From contig JAUIJE010000009.1 of the NCBI GenBank assembly GCA_030431455.1, positions 1 through 64,000 on the forward strand: a DNA stretch of 64,000 nucleotides, read 5' to 3'. Made by a program: the position numbers and the translations under genes. The stretch comes from a bacterium. GTDB taxonomy: Bacteria; Myxococcota; UBA727; JAUIJE01. The notes under the pieces are model-generated. The model was given only the letters and a program-made list of their open reading frames with translations, was not told the origin of the DNA and made no database searches. Shown piece by piece: positions 43,531-50,689 of the stretch (positions are counted from its first letter, which is position 1; every line of letters starts with the position of its first letter).

Positions 43531-44025
43531 ATGGCAGCATCCGAAAAGGTTTTTAAGGCCGGCGTCAAGCGTGAGTCCGGCTGGCTCTACTACCTCGACA
43601 AGAACTGCAACGTCGCCCGTTCCCGCATGGTGCGTGGTGGCCAACGCAAAAAGAAAACCGATCGTCCCGAGGTGGTGGTCAAGACCAACATCGATCGTCG
43701 TGAAGACGGGTACCTGTACTTCATCGACAAGCAGGGCGACGTGTCCCGCACCAAGATGAGCCGTGGTGGCCAGTCGCGCCGCAAGAAGAAGCGGAAGAAG
43801 GCGACCAAGAAGAAGGCCAAGAAAAAGACCACGAAGAAGAAGGCCAAGAAGAAGGCGACCAAAAAGAAGGCCAAAAAGAAGACCACGAAGAAGAAGGCCG
43901 CCAAGAAAAAGACCGCGAAGCGCAAGACCACCAAGAAAAAGACCGCGAAGAAAAAGACCGCGAAGAAGGCCAAGAAAAAGGCCACCAAGAAGAAGGCCAA
44001 GAAGAAGGCCGCCCGGCGTCGCTGA
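43531..44025 (+). CDS. lysine-tailed histone H1-like protein with duplicated module
   Basis: A 164-residue protein. Residues 14-38 and 57-81 are two copies of a 25-residue module with the pattern R-R/x-E-x-G-x-L-Y-x-x-D-K-x-x-x-V-x-R-x-x-M-x-R-G-G-Q. Each is followed by a basic linker. From residue 82 to the end the protein is almost only Lys, Thr and Ala in KKKAKKKT-type repeats ending ARRR, like H1 and the bacterial H1-like nucleoid proteins. GGAG lies 6 bases before the ATG at 43531. It probably binds DNA or RNA by charge; the LYxxDK...RGGQ module is not one I can name. A strong terminator follows. Confidence 0.8.
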   Translation: MAASEKVFKAGVKRESGWLYYLDKNCNVARSRMVRGGQRKKKTDRPEVVVKTNIDRREDGYLYFIDKQGDVSRTKMSRGGQSRRKKKRKKATKKKAKKKTTKKKAKKKATKKKAKKKTTKKKAAKKKTAKRKTTKKKTAKKKTAKKAKKKATKKKAKKKAARRR

Positions 44026-44044
44026 GCGACACCCGGTCGATTCG

Positions 44045-44074
44045 AACCCCCGGCTTGGCCGGGGGTTTTTTTTC
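44045..44074 (+). terminator. strong rho-independent terminator
   Basis: Stem AACCCCCGGC / GCCGGGGGTT with loop TTG and eight T's, 20 bp past the stop of the lysine-tailed protein gene. Confidence 0.93.
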
Positions 44075-44115
44075 GCCTAACGTCCGGCGAACCTTTCTTC
44101 CTCTGGGGGCCCGAG

Positions 44116-45018
44116 GTGGCCAAACGCCTGTCCAAAGCCGCGCGTGCGGCACTGCTCGCGAGCGGCAAAGACGTCCCGAAAAAGGGCGCGCCCCTCGATG
44201 TCGAGGCCAGGCTCTCCGCCATCGACCCCGGGTTTGTGCAAGGCCCGCGCAACCGGTTCGCCGAGACCACCGCCGACGACGCGGGCGCGTTGCTGCCCCA
44301 CATCGACGACGCTGACCCCGCGGTGCGCGCGGATGCCGTCGAGATGCTCGGGCACCTGCGGCATCGCCCGGCGCTGTCTCCCATTCGCGACAAGCTCGGC
44401 GATCCCGATCGCGAGGTGCGCACGCACGCCGCCGTCGCGCTCATTCGCATTGGCGACGACGTGCTGTTCCCCGAGATCGTCAAGGCCCTGCGCCACCAGG
44501 ACCCCCGGGTGGTGATCGGGGCCGCCGTCGCCCTCGGCCGCCTCGCCGACAAGCGGGTGGTGCCCAACCTCGTCGAAGCGTTCAAGACCGAAAACCCCGA
44601 GGTGGGCGCGGCGGTCGCGTGGGCCCTCGGCCAATGCCAAGACCCGGCGGCCCTGCCGTGGCTCACCACCGCGTTGGCCCAAGGGTTCGCCACCGCCAAT
44701 GTCTGTGAAGCGCTGGGCCGCATCGGGTCGCCGAAGGCCGAGCCCGCCCTGCGCGAAGCGTTGACCTTCGCCGGCGACGACACCCGGGCCTACGCCGCCC
44801 GCGCCCTCGGCCTGGTGTACAAAGCCGCGGTCGCGCGCGATGCCCGCGCCGCCAACGCCCTCGTCGAGCGCAGCCAAGACAAGCTCCGCGCGTTGTTGTC
44901 CGACCCGTCGCGCAAGGTGCGCCTGTGCGCGGCGATCGCGCTGTACGAGATGGGCGCGCCGATGTCGGCCCAGGCCATGACCGACGCCCTCGCCGAGGAG
45001 CCCGCGCCGCCCGCATGA
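44116..45018 (+). CDS. HEAT-repeat protein
   Basis: A 300-residue all-helical protein of PBS-lyase-type HEAT repeats, with repeating 'D--P-VR--A---L--L' units. Examples are 'DDADPAVRADAVEMLGHLRHRPALSPI', 'DPDREVRTHAAVALIRIGD', 'HQDPRVVIGAAVALGRLADKRVVPNLV' and 'TENPEVGAAVAWALGQCQDPAALPWL', about seven repeats in all. Such scaffolds bind other proteins, and some assist phycobilin-like or kinase pathways, but no specific partner is indicated. The GTG start at 44116 has only weak upstream G-rich sequence. Its stop overlaps the ATG of the alpha/beta hydrolase gene (ATGA). Confidence 0.85.
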   Translation: MAKRLSKAARAALLASGKDVPKKGAPLDVEARLSAIDPGFVQGPRNRFAETTADDAGALLPHIDDADPAVRADAVEMLGHLRHRPALSPIRDKLGDPDREVRTHAAVALIRIGDDVLFPEIVKALRHQDPRVVIGAAVALGRLADKRVVPNLVEAFKTENPEVGAAVAWALGQCQDPAALPWLTTALAQGFATANVCEALGRIGSPKAEPALREALTFAGDDTRAYAARALGLVYKAAVARDARAANALVERSQDKLRALLSDPSRKVRLCAAIALYEMGAPMSAQAMTDALAEEPAPPA

Positions 45019-45692
45019 AGGCGTATTTCGAACGCCAAACCGTGATCGCCGCCGGCGAACACCACCTCGACGCGCTCTACCGGAAGGGAAACCTCCCCCG
45101 GGCGGTTCTGCTCGTGCCCGGCGTGTCCCAACGCGGGCAAGGACGGGATTCGGCGGTGCTGAGCGAACTGACGTTTCACCTCGCCCAGGCGGGATTTTCC
45201 ACCCTGCGCTTCTCCTGGCGCGGCACGGGCGCGTCGACGGGGGCGCCCGCCCTCGACCCCCTCGCGCCCCCCGCGTCGATCCGGGACGTGCTCCCGCCGT
45301 TCCTGGAGGACCTCGCGGCCGCGCTCGACGAGCTGCGCGCCACCGAACCGGACAGCGACGTCACGCTGCTGGCCCATTCGGTGGGCTGCGTGCCCGGCTG
45401 GACGTTCGCCGCGGACAACCCCGCGCTGTCCCGCACCATTTGGGTCGCGCCCCCCAGCAGCGACGGGGCGATGGGCGAACGCACCGGCGACGTCCCCCGA
45501 CCCATGGTCTTCGTCGGGGGCGAAGACCCGTACGCGCGCCCCGCCGACGTCGAGGCGTGGTTGCCCCCGGGCGTGCCGGTCTCGGTGGTGCCCGGCGCGG
45601 GGCATGACTTCGCCCGGGGGCTGTCTGCGTTGTGCCTCCAAGTGGTGCAGCGCCTTCGCATCGGCACGCCCGACCCCGCTGGGCTATCGTGA
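45015..45692 (+). CDS. alpha/beta hydrolase
   Basis: A 225-residue serine hydrolase: strand 'RAVLLVPGVSQRGQGRDS', 'GFSTLRFSWRGTGASTG', nucleophile elbow 'LLAHSVGCVPGW' (Ala-His-Ser-Val-Gly), Asp in 'MVFVGGEDPYARP' and His in 'VVPGAGHDF'. Short members of this type include dienelactone-hydrolase and KANL3/Tex30-like proteins. No signal peptide. Coupled to the HEAT-repeat gene upstream; the prepilin peptidase gene starts 7 bp after its stop. Confidence 0.85.
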   Translation: MKAYFERQTVIAAGEHHLDALYRKGNLPRAVLLVPGVSQRGQGRDSAVLSELTFHLAQAGFSTLRFSWRGTGASTGAPALDPLAPPASIRDVLPPFLEDLAAALDELRATEPDSDVTLLAHSVGCVPGWTFAADNPALSRTIWVAPPSSDGAMGERTGDVPRPMVFVGGEDPYARPADVEAWLPPGVPVSVVPGAGHDFARGLSALCLQVVQRLRIGTPDPAGLS

Positions 45693-45699
45693 CCCCACC

Positions 45700-46650
45700 A
45701 TGGAACTGCTCACCGAGCTCGCTGCCCTCGAGTCCCCGCTGACCACGCTCCCCCCGGCGGTGGCGCTGGTGTTGGCGATGTGGCTGATGATGGTCGGCTC
45801 GTCGGTGGGGAGTTTTCTCAACGTGGTGATCGCGCGCGTGCCGAAGGGCGAGAGCGTGGTGCACCCGCGGTCGCGCTGTCCCCAATGCCACACCATGATC
45901 GCGTGGTACGACAACATCCCGTTGTTGTCCTGGCTGTTGCTTCGGGCCAAGTGCCGCCAGTGCGGCACGTCGATTTCCGCCCGCTATCCATTTGTGGAAT
46001 TGGTGGTCGGTCTCATCGCGGTGGCCGCGGTGGCGAAGTTCGGGGTGTCGTTCCGCGCGCTCGAGGTGTTCGCCGCCTCGACGGTGTTGGTGGCGGCCGC
46101 GTTCATCGACCTCGACACCTGGACGATTCCGTACTTCGTGGTGGTGTCGCTGGTGGTGATCGCGGGGCTGGGGACCGCCCTCGAGGGCTGGATGGATCCG
46201 GCGGTGTGGCGGTTCGAGATGTTCGTCGAGGGCGAGGTGCCCAACCTCGCGTCCCGCGTGCTCGGGGGGGCGGTGGGCTTTTTGGGGCTGTGGGCCTTTG
46301 CGGTGCTGTCGACGACCTATTTCCGCAAGACCGGCCGGTTGCAGCCCGACGAAGAAGCGATGGGCCTCGGCGACGCGTTGCTCCTCGGGGGCATGGGGGC
46401 GGTGGTGGGGCTCGCGGCGCTGCCGTTGGTGTTGTTCGCGGGATCTCTGCAGGGGGCGGTGGTGGGCATCATCATGCGCGCGACCGGGGCCGAACACCCC
46501 GAGGGCACGCCGGTGGAGGACGATCCCGAGGACTGGATCCCCCCGAAGGGGTCCGTGCAATTCGGCCCGTTTTTGGCGTTGGCGGGGATCGAGGTGGCAT
46601 TCTTCGGGCGCTTATGGCTCGAGTGGCTTGCTCCCTACTTTCGCGTGTAG
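45700..46650 (+). CDS. pilD: prepilin peptidase / N-methyltransferase
   Basis: A 316-residue inner-membrane aspartic peptidase that cleaves and methylates type IV prepilins. It has the N-terminal 'SVGSFLNVVIARVPKGESVVHPRSRCPQC', paired CxxC sites (CPQC and CRQC) of the methyltransferase zinc loop, and the two catalytic Asp motifs 'AAFIDLDTWTIP' and 'MGLGDALLLGGMGA'. About seven membrane segments. The acidic C-terminal loop 'EGTPVEDDPEDWIPPKG' is an insertion relative to the E. coli-type enzyme. It sits just before the pilus alignment/secretin genes. Confidence 0.92.
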   Translation: MELLTELAALESPLTTLPPAVALVLAMWLMMVGSSVGSFLNVVIARVPKGESVVHPRSRCPQCHTMIAWYDNIPLLSWLLLRAKCRQCGTSISARYPFVELVVGLIAVAAVAKFGVSFRALEVFAASTVLVAAAFIDLDTWTIPYFVVVSLVVIAGLGTALEGWMDPAVWRFEMFVEGEVPNLASRVLGGAVGFLGLWAFAVLSTTYFRKTGRLQPDEEAMGLGDALLLGGMGAVVGLAALPLVLFAGSLQGAVVGIIMRATGAEHPEGTPVEDDPEDWIPPKGSVQFGPFLALAGIEVAFFGRLWLEWLAPYFRV

Positions 46651-46838
46651 CGCGTCCCGTCCCCGGCGGGCCGCGGGGCCCCGCGGCGTCCCGGCCCGGC
46701 CAAACCCTGTGTCTCACTCGATCTAAGCAAAATCAAATAGTTACATCTTTAGTTATAGGTCAATTTGCATCGTTTGATAGGCGATTGATAGCGTGCAGAT
46801 CATCCGGAAACGACCGTTTTTGGACCCTGGACGATGCC
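46651..46838. promoter_or_regulatory. AT-rich promoter-bearing region before the XRE gene
   Basis: 188 bp without a gene. It begins with a perfect 18-bp GC palindrome (46670-46687, GCCGCGGGG/CCCCGCGGC, no T-run), then changes sharply to about 65% A+T at 46730-46800, with GATAG direct repeats (46776-46780 and 46787-46791) and TTGCAT at 46765-46770. The composition break marks the likely promoter of the XRE-pil unit. I cannot fix the -10. Confidence 0.5.
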
Positions 46839-47126
46839 ATGACGAGCTCTGCTGACACCGACAAGACGAACCTGCGCGCCCGCGCCGAGAAGCGCCGCCG
46901 CAACAACGTGAAACGCCTGCGTGAAGACCGCCTCCTGTCCAAGGCGGAGCTCGCCCGAAAAGCGGGGGTCAGCGCCCTGACCATCGACCGGGTGGAAAAC
47001 GGCAAACCGTGCCGCATGGACACCAAACGCAAGATCATTCTCGCCCTGGGCATGACCATCGAAGACAAAGATGAAGTGTTCGTCCCCGACGGGGAAGGCG
47101 AGGACGAGGACGCCACCGCCCAATAG
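46839..47126 (+). CDS. XRE-family transcriptional regulator
   Basis: A 95-residue DNA-binding protein with a Cro/C1-type helix-turn-helix: 'NNVKRLREDRLLSKAELARKAGVSALTIDRVENGKPCRMDTKRKIILALGM'. The N terminus is polar and the C terminus strongly acidic ('DGEGEDEDATAQ'). The ATG at 46839 gives the whole domain; an upstream GTG is possible. It lies 20 bp before pilM, so it probably belongs to the pilus transcript or controls it from the AT-rich region in front. Confidence 0.85.
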   Translation: MTSSADTDKTNLRARAEKRRRNNVKRLREDRLLSKAELARKAGVSALTIDRVENGKPCRMDTKRKIILALGMTIEDKDEVFVPDGEGEDEDATAQ

Positions 47127-47146
47127 GCGGGGCAAGGAGGACCAAC

Positions 47147-48205
47147 GTGGCCAAAGGCAATCTGTGCGGTCTCGACATCGGCTCCAGCAGCGTGAAGGTC
47201 TGCTGGCTCAAAGAGAAGAAGCACGGCTACCAACTCAACGGGTACGGCATGATCAACCTGCCCCCCGAAGCGATCGTCGACGGCTCGATCATGAACGCCT
47301 CGGCGGTGATCGACGCGGTCCGGGAGCTCATCGCGAGCCAGAAGATGCAGAAGAAGGTGAAGGAGGCGGCGGTGAGCGTCTCCGGTCACTCCGTCATTCT
47401 GCGCAAAATCAACCTCCCGGTGATGACCCGCGAAGAACTCGATGAGTCGATCCAGTGGGAGGCCGAGCAGTACATCCCCTTCGACATCAACGATGTGTTC
47501 ATCGACACCCACATTCTCAACGAGCACAACGACCAGGGCCAAATGGACGTGCTTCTGGTCGCGGCCAAAAAGGACATGATCAACGACTACACGTCGGTGA
47601 TCCGCGAGGCCGGGCTGGAGTGTTCGGTGGTGGATGTGGATGCATTCGCATTGCAGAACGCCTTCGACATCAACTACGACCTGCCCATGGGCGAGACCGT
47701 GGCCTTGATCAACGTCGGGGCCAGCGTGGTGAACATCAATGTGTTGCAGAGCGGCATCTCGGCGTTCACCCGGGACATTGCCCAGGGTGGCAACCAGTAC
47801 ACCGACGAGATCCAAAAGCAGCTCAACGTCAGCTACGACGAAGCCGAGGCCCTCAAGATCGGGGGCGGGGCGGAGTCGGACAGCGTGGTGCCGCAAGAGG
47901 TGGAGCGGGTGATGCAGCAGGTCTCGGAGACCATCGCCAACGACGTACAGCGCTCGCTCGACTTCTACGGCGCGACCACCGCCGACGCCACCATCAACCG
48001 CATCTACCTCTCAGGGGGGTGCGCCAAAGTCCCTGCGCTGTCCAAGGCCATCGAGGCCAAGACCGGCGTCCCCGTCGAGGAAATCGACCCCTTCCGGCAG
48101 GTGGATGTGTCCGCCCGCGGGCTGGACCCGACCTTCCTGCGGCGCCAAGGCCCCCTCGCCACCGTGAGCCTGGGATTGGCCTTGCGTTGTTCGGACCCCA
48201 GCTGA
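47147..48205 (+). CDS. pilM: type IV pilus assembly protein PilM
   Basis: A 352-residue actin-like (FtsA-fold) cytoplasmic ATP-binding protein that binds the PilN tail and aligns the pilus machine. Motifs: 'GLDIGSSSVKVCWLKEKKHG' (phosphate-1), 'LPVMTREELDESIQWEAEQYIPFDINDV', 'EAGLECSVVDVDAFALQNAF' and 'YLSGGCAKVPALSKAIEAKTGVPVEEIDPF'. AAGGAGG lies 6-7 bases upstream of the GTG start. First of the pilM-N-O-P-Q set. Confidence 0.95.
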   Translation: MAKGNLCGLDIGSSSVKVCWLKEKKHGYQLNGYGMINLPPEAIVDGSIMNASAVIDAVRELIASQKMQKKVKEAAVSVSGHSVILRKINLPVMTREELDESIQWEAEQYIPFDINDVFIDTHILNEHNDQGQMDVLLVAAKKDMINDYTSVIREAGLECSVVDVDAFALQNAFDINYDLPMGETVALINVGASVVNINVLQSGISAFTRDIAQGGNQYTDEIQKQLNVSYDEAEALKIGGGAESDSVVPQEVERVMQQVSETIANDVQRSLDFYGATTADATINRIYLSGGCAKVPALSKAIEAKTGVPVEEIDPFRQVDVSARGLDPTFLRRQGPLATVSLGLALRCSDPS

Positions 48206-48239
48206 TGTTCCGTGAATCAAGCGGCAGAGGAGCCCCGCG

Positions 48240-48785
48240 ATGATCAGAATCAACCTACTTCCCGTTCGCGAAGCGAAGAAGCGCAACACCGCCATCGTGC
48301 AAATGTCACTGATGGTGGGCGCGGTGTTCGTCGCGTTGGTGGCCTGCTACGCCTGGGCCTGGTTCTACGATGTTCGCATCGAGGAGCAGCAGGCGAAGAT
48401 TCAAGAGAACAAAGACAACATCGCGCGTCTCAACAAGATCATCGGTGAAGTCAAAGACCTCGGGGATCAGAAGAAGCGCCTCAACGACCAGCTCGGGGTG
48501 ATCTCCAAGCTTGAGCGCGGCAAGCGCGGTCCGGTGCACGTTCTCGATGAGCTGTCCAAACACATTCCGAAGCGGGTGTGGATCACGGAGTTCGACGAGA
48601 ACCGCCAAAAGCTCAAGCTCACCGGCGTGGGCCTGGAGAACAGCGACATCTCCGAGTTCCTCCGCGCCCTTCAGAAGAGCAAGTACTTCAAAGACGTGAG
48701 GCTCGGCTTCACCCAATCCGAAACCCGCAACTCGGTGACGATCTTCAAGTTCAGCATTGAAGCCACCGTCGACTACGCGGCCTAG
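48240..48785 (+). CDS. pilN: type IV pilus inner-membrane protein PilN
   Basis: A 181-residue bitopic protein with the conserved tail MIRINLLPVREAKK that docks in PilM, one membrane helix (about residues 22-42), a coiled coil ('EEQQAKIQENKDNIARLNKIIGEV') and a periplasmic ferredoxin-like domain. Lies 34 bp after pilM. Confidence 0.95.
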   Translation: MIRINLLPVREAKKRNTAIVQMSLMVGAVFVALVACYAWAWFYDVRIEEQQAKIQENKDNIARLNKIIGEVKDLGDQKKRLNDQLGVISKLERGKRGPVHVLDELSKHIPKRVWITEFDENRQKLKLTGVGLENSDISEFLRALQKSKYFKDVRLGFTQSETRNSVTIFKFSIEATVDYAA

Positions 48786-48794
48786 GAGGGCGAC

Positions 48795-49397
48795 ATGAAT
48801 CAGTTTCTCGATCAGTTTGCCCGCATCCCCTCGCAGCAAAAGGCGTTGGGGTTGGTGGGCGCGGTGTTGCTCATCGTGGTGGGGACCTATTTCTTCTCGG
48901 TGAGTGATGCCACCACCACCATCGAAGAGAACGAAGCCACCATCGACAAGCAGGAAGCGGACCTGCTCAAGCTCGAGACCCAGGCGCAGTACCGCTCGCA
49001 GTACATGCGCGAGGTGGAGCGTCTGAAGCAGAAGCTTCGCGAGGCCGAGGAGCAGCTTCCGAAAAAGGCCGAGGTGCCGAAGTTGCTGCGCGACATTTCC
49101 TACGAAGCCAACCAGTCGGGGTTGCTCGTCGACCGATTCGAGTTGAAGCCGGAGAAGAAAGAGGGCGAGTTCGCCCGGGTGCCGGTGAACATGCGCGTGA
49201 CCGGGAGCTACCACGAGATCGCAGTGTTCCTGGATCGTCTCGCGAAGATGCCGCGTATCGTCAACGTCACGGACCTGTCCATGAAGCAGCCGAAGTTGAA
49301 GAACAAGAAGATCGTGCTGGTCAGTCAGTTTGACGCCACCACCTACCGCTTCCTCGAGGCGGCGAAGAAGCCGGCCAAGAAGAAAGCGAAGAAGTGA
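48795..49397 (+). CDS. pilO: type IV pilus inner-membrane protein PilO
   Basis: A 200-residue partner of PilN: short cytoplasmic tail, membrane helix (about 17-36), long coiled coil ('ENEATIDKQEADLLKLETQAQYRSQYMREVERLKQKLREAEEQL' region) and a C-terminal ferredoxin-like domain ending in a Lys-rich tail (KKPAKKKAKK). AGGAGG precedes the ATG by 4-5 bases. It ends 14 bases before the pilP start. Confidence 0.95.
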   Translation: MNQFLDQFARIPSQQKALGLVGAVLLIVVGTYFFSVSDATTTIEENEATIDKQEADLLKLETQAQYRSQYMREVERLKQKLREAEEQLPKKAEVPKLLRDISYEANQSGLLVDRFELKPEKKEGEFARVPVNMRVTGSYHEIAVFLDRLAKMPRIVNVTDLSMKQPKLKNKKIVLVSQFDATTYRFLEAAKKPAKKKAKK

Positions 49398-49411
49398 TGA
49401 AGGAGACGACC

Positions 49412-49930
49412 ATGCGCATTCTGTTGTTGATGTCCTTGCTCGTGTCCTTGTTGCTGCCGGCCGTCGGCTGCGGCGATGGAGACGACTCGGCCCCCACCGT
49501 GGTCAAGAAGACCAAAAAGGAGAAGGTCGAGGAGAAAGAGGATCCCGAAGCGGCCAAGCGTCGCGCGGAAGAGCTCGCCTACACCTACGATGCGGTGGGC
49601 CGACGGGACCCGTTCAAGACCTATTTCGACGAGTTGGTGCTCGTCGACAACGACGCCAAGAACCTCACCGAGCTCCAGCGGGTCGAGCTCGACAAGCTCA
49701 AGCTCGTGGGGATGGTGACGGGCACGGCCACACCGATGGCGATGGTCGAGGACCAGTCGGGTCGCGGCTTCACCGTGAAGATCGGGACATTGGTGGGCAA
49801 GCGCTTTGGCCAGGTGAAATCGATTCGCCGCGGCGAGGTGGTGGTGCAGGAGGAGTTCCGTGACTTCACCGGCAAACGCATCCCGGTCTACAAGTCGCTG
49901 AAGCTCGACCTCGACGAGAAACAGGACTGA
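49412..49930 (+). CDS. pilP: type IV pilus lipoprotein PilP
   Basis: A 172-residue lipoprotein (lipobox AVGC, residues about 17-20) with a disordered basic/acidic linker and the PilP beta-sandwich: 'GRRDPFKTYFDEL', 'LDKLKLVGMVTGTATPMAMVEDQSGRGFTVKIGTLVGKRFGQVKSIRRGEVVVQEEF'. It links the PilN/O complex to the PilQ secretin. AAGGAG with 6-base spacing sets the ATG at 49412. Confidence 0.93.
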   Translation: MRILLLMSLLVSLLLPAVGCGDGDDSAPTVVKKTKKEKVEEKEDPEAAKRRAEELAYTYDAVGRRDPFKTYFDELVLVDNDAKNLTELQRVELDKLKLVGMVTGTATPMAMVEDQSGRGFTVKIGTLVGKRFGQVKSIRRGEVVVQEEFRDFTGKRIPVYKSLKLDLDEKQD

Positions 49931-49961
49931 TCCCGTCCGCACCGGGACGAAGGAGGACGCG

Positions 49962-50408
49962 ATGGTGGGGCCACGCGCGGGCATGATTGTGCTCTTTGTC
50001 GTCGGAGGGCTGGGCTGTTCGGCCCCCCCGTCCGCCCCGCCGCCCCCTGAGGGAGCGACCGAGACCCCCGCGCCGGTGGCCGAGGCCCCCCCCGCGGTCC
50101 TGGCCGAGGACGAGGCCCTCGCGTTTGACGGGCGCGATCCGTTCGAAGACCTCTACACCGCCCACGCGGACAAAGACCCCATCGACCTGTCCGCGTACCG
50201 GGTCAGCGCCATCGTCACCGGCACATCCGTGCCGCGGGCCTTGGTGGTGGACCGCACGGGCGCGGGGCGATCTGTGCGCATCGGGGACGTCCTGGGCGCG
50301 GGCGTGGTCGTCCGCATCGAGCCCCGCCGGGTCGTGGTCGAGACCCGCTTTCGCACCGCCGAAGGCCGCGTCGTGAAGCAGCGCGACGAACTGCCGTTGC
50401 GGGGCTGA
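49962..50408 (+). CDS. second PilP-like lipoprotein
   Basis: A 148-residue protein: leader ending in GLGC (residues 16-19), Pro/Ala linker, then a shorter PilP-type domain ('GRDPFEDLYTAH', 'LSAYRVSAIVTGTSVPRALVVDRTGAGRSVRIGDVLGAGVVVRIEPRRVVVETRF'). The layout 'DPF...L..V..IVTG...P.A.V.D..G.G..V.IG...G' repeats that of the preceding PilP, so it is probably a diverged tandem duplicate. GGAGG with 6-base spacing. It could be an alternative or additional secretin-contacting subunit. Confidence 0.75.
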   Translation: MVGPRAGMIVLFVVGGLGCSAPPSAPPPPEGATETPAPVAEAPPAVLAEDEALAFDGRDPFEDLYTAHADKDPIDLSAYRVSAIVTGTSVPRALVVDRTGAGRSVRIGDVLGAGVVVRIEPRRVVVETRFRTAEGRVVKQRDELPLRG

Positions 50409-50689
50409 CCCTTTTCGTTGTCGGTCGTCGTCGGAGACGAGCCCACCCTGGCGTACATCGTCGCCGGCGGGGGCCGGTCTGCGACCTGTGTCGTCGTCGG
50501 GCGCTTTTGCGTTCTCGCGCTTTTTGCTCAGATCAAACCGCCTCGGTCCTGGCCAAAAACTTGCGTTGCCGCCTGGGACGGCAGACTGTTGGGGGGCCAG
50601 CCAGCGGAGTGGGCATGACTGAACGGACAATCCTCACCAACACGCGCTTTCCGTCGACGGGGCCGCGTGCAGCAACAGGAGCCACGAAC
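50409..50689. other. 281-bp gap before pilQ
   Basis: No convincing gene. The plus-strand frame of pilQ is open through the right part (from 50507), but that sequence (Arg/Gly/Cys-rich) looks non-coding and has no ribosome-binding site. It may hold a separate pilQ promoter or an untranslated leader. Confidence 0.4.

Noticed and set aside
43785-44022. Tandem DNA repeat / possible CRISPR or minisatellite
   Set aside because: The repetition comes from Lys/Ala/Thr codons of the H1-like tail; the period is irregular and there are no spacers.
46670-46687. Perfect 18-bp palindrome after the prepilin peptidase gene as a terminator
   Set aside because: No T-run follows and it is pure G/C; it may be a chance palindrome or a protein site, so it is noted only within the promoter-region entry.
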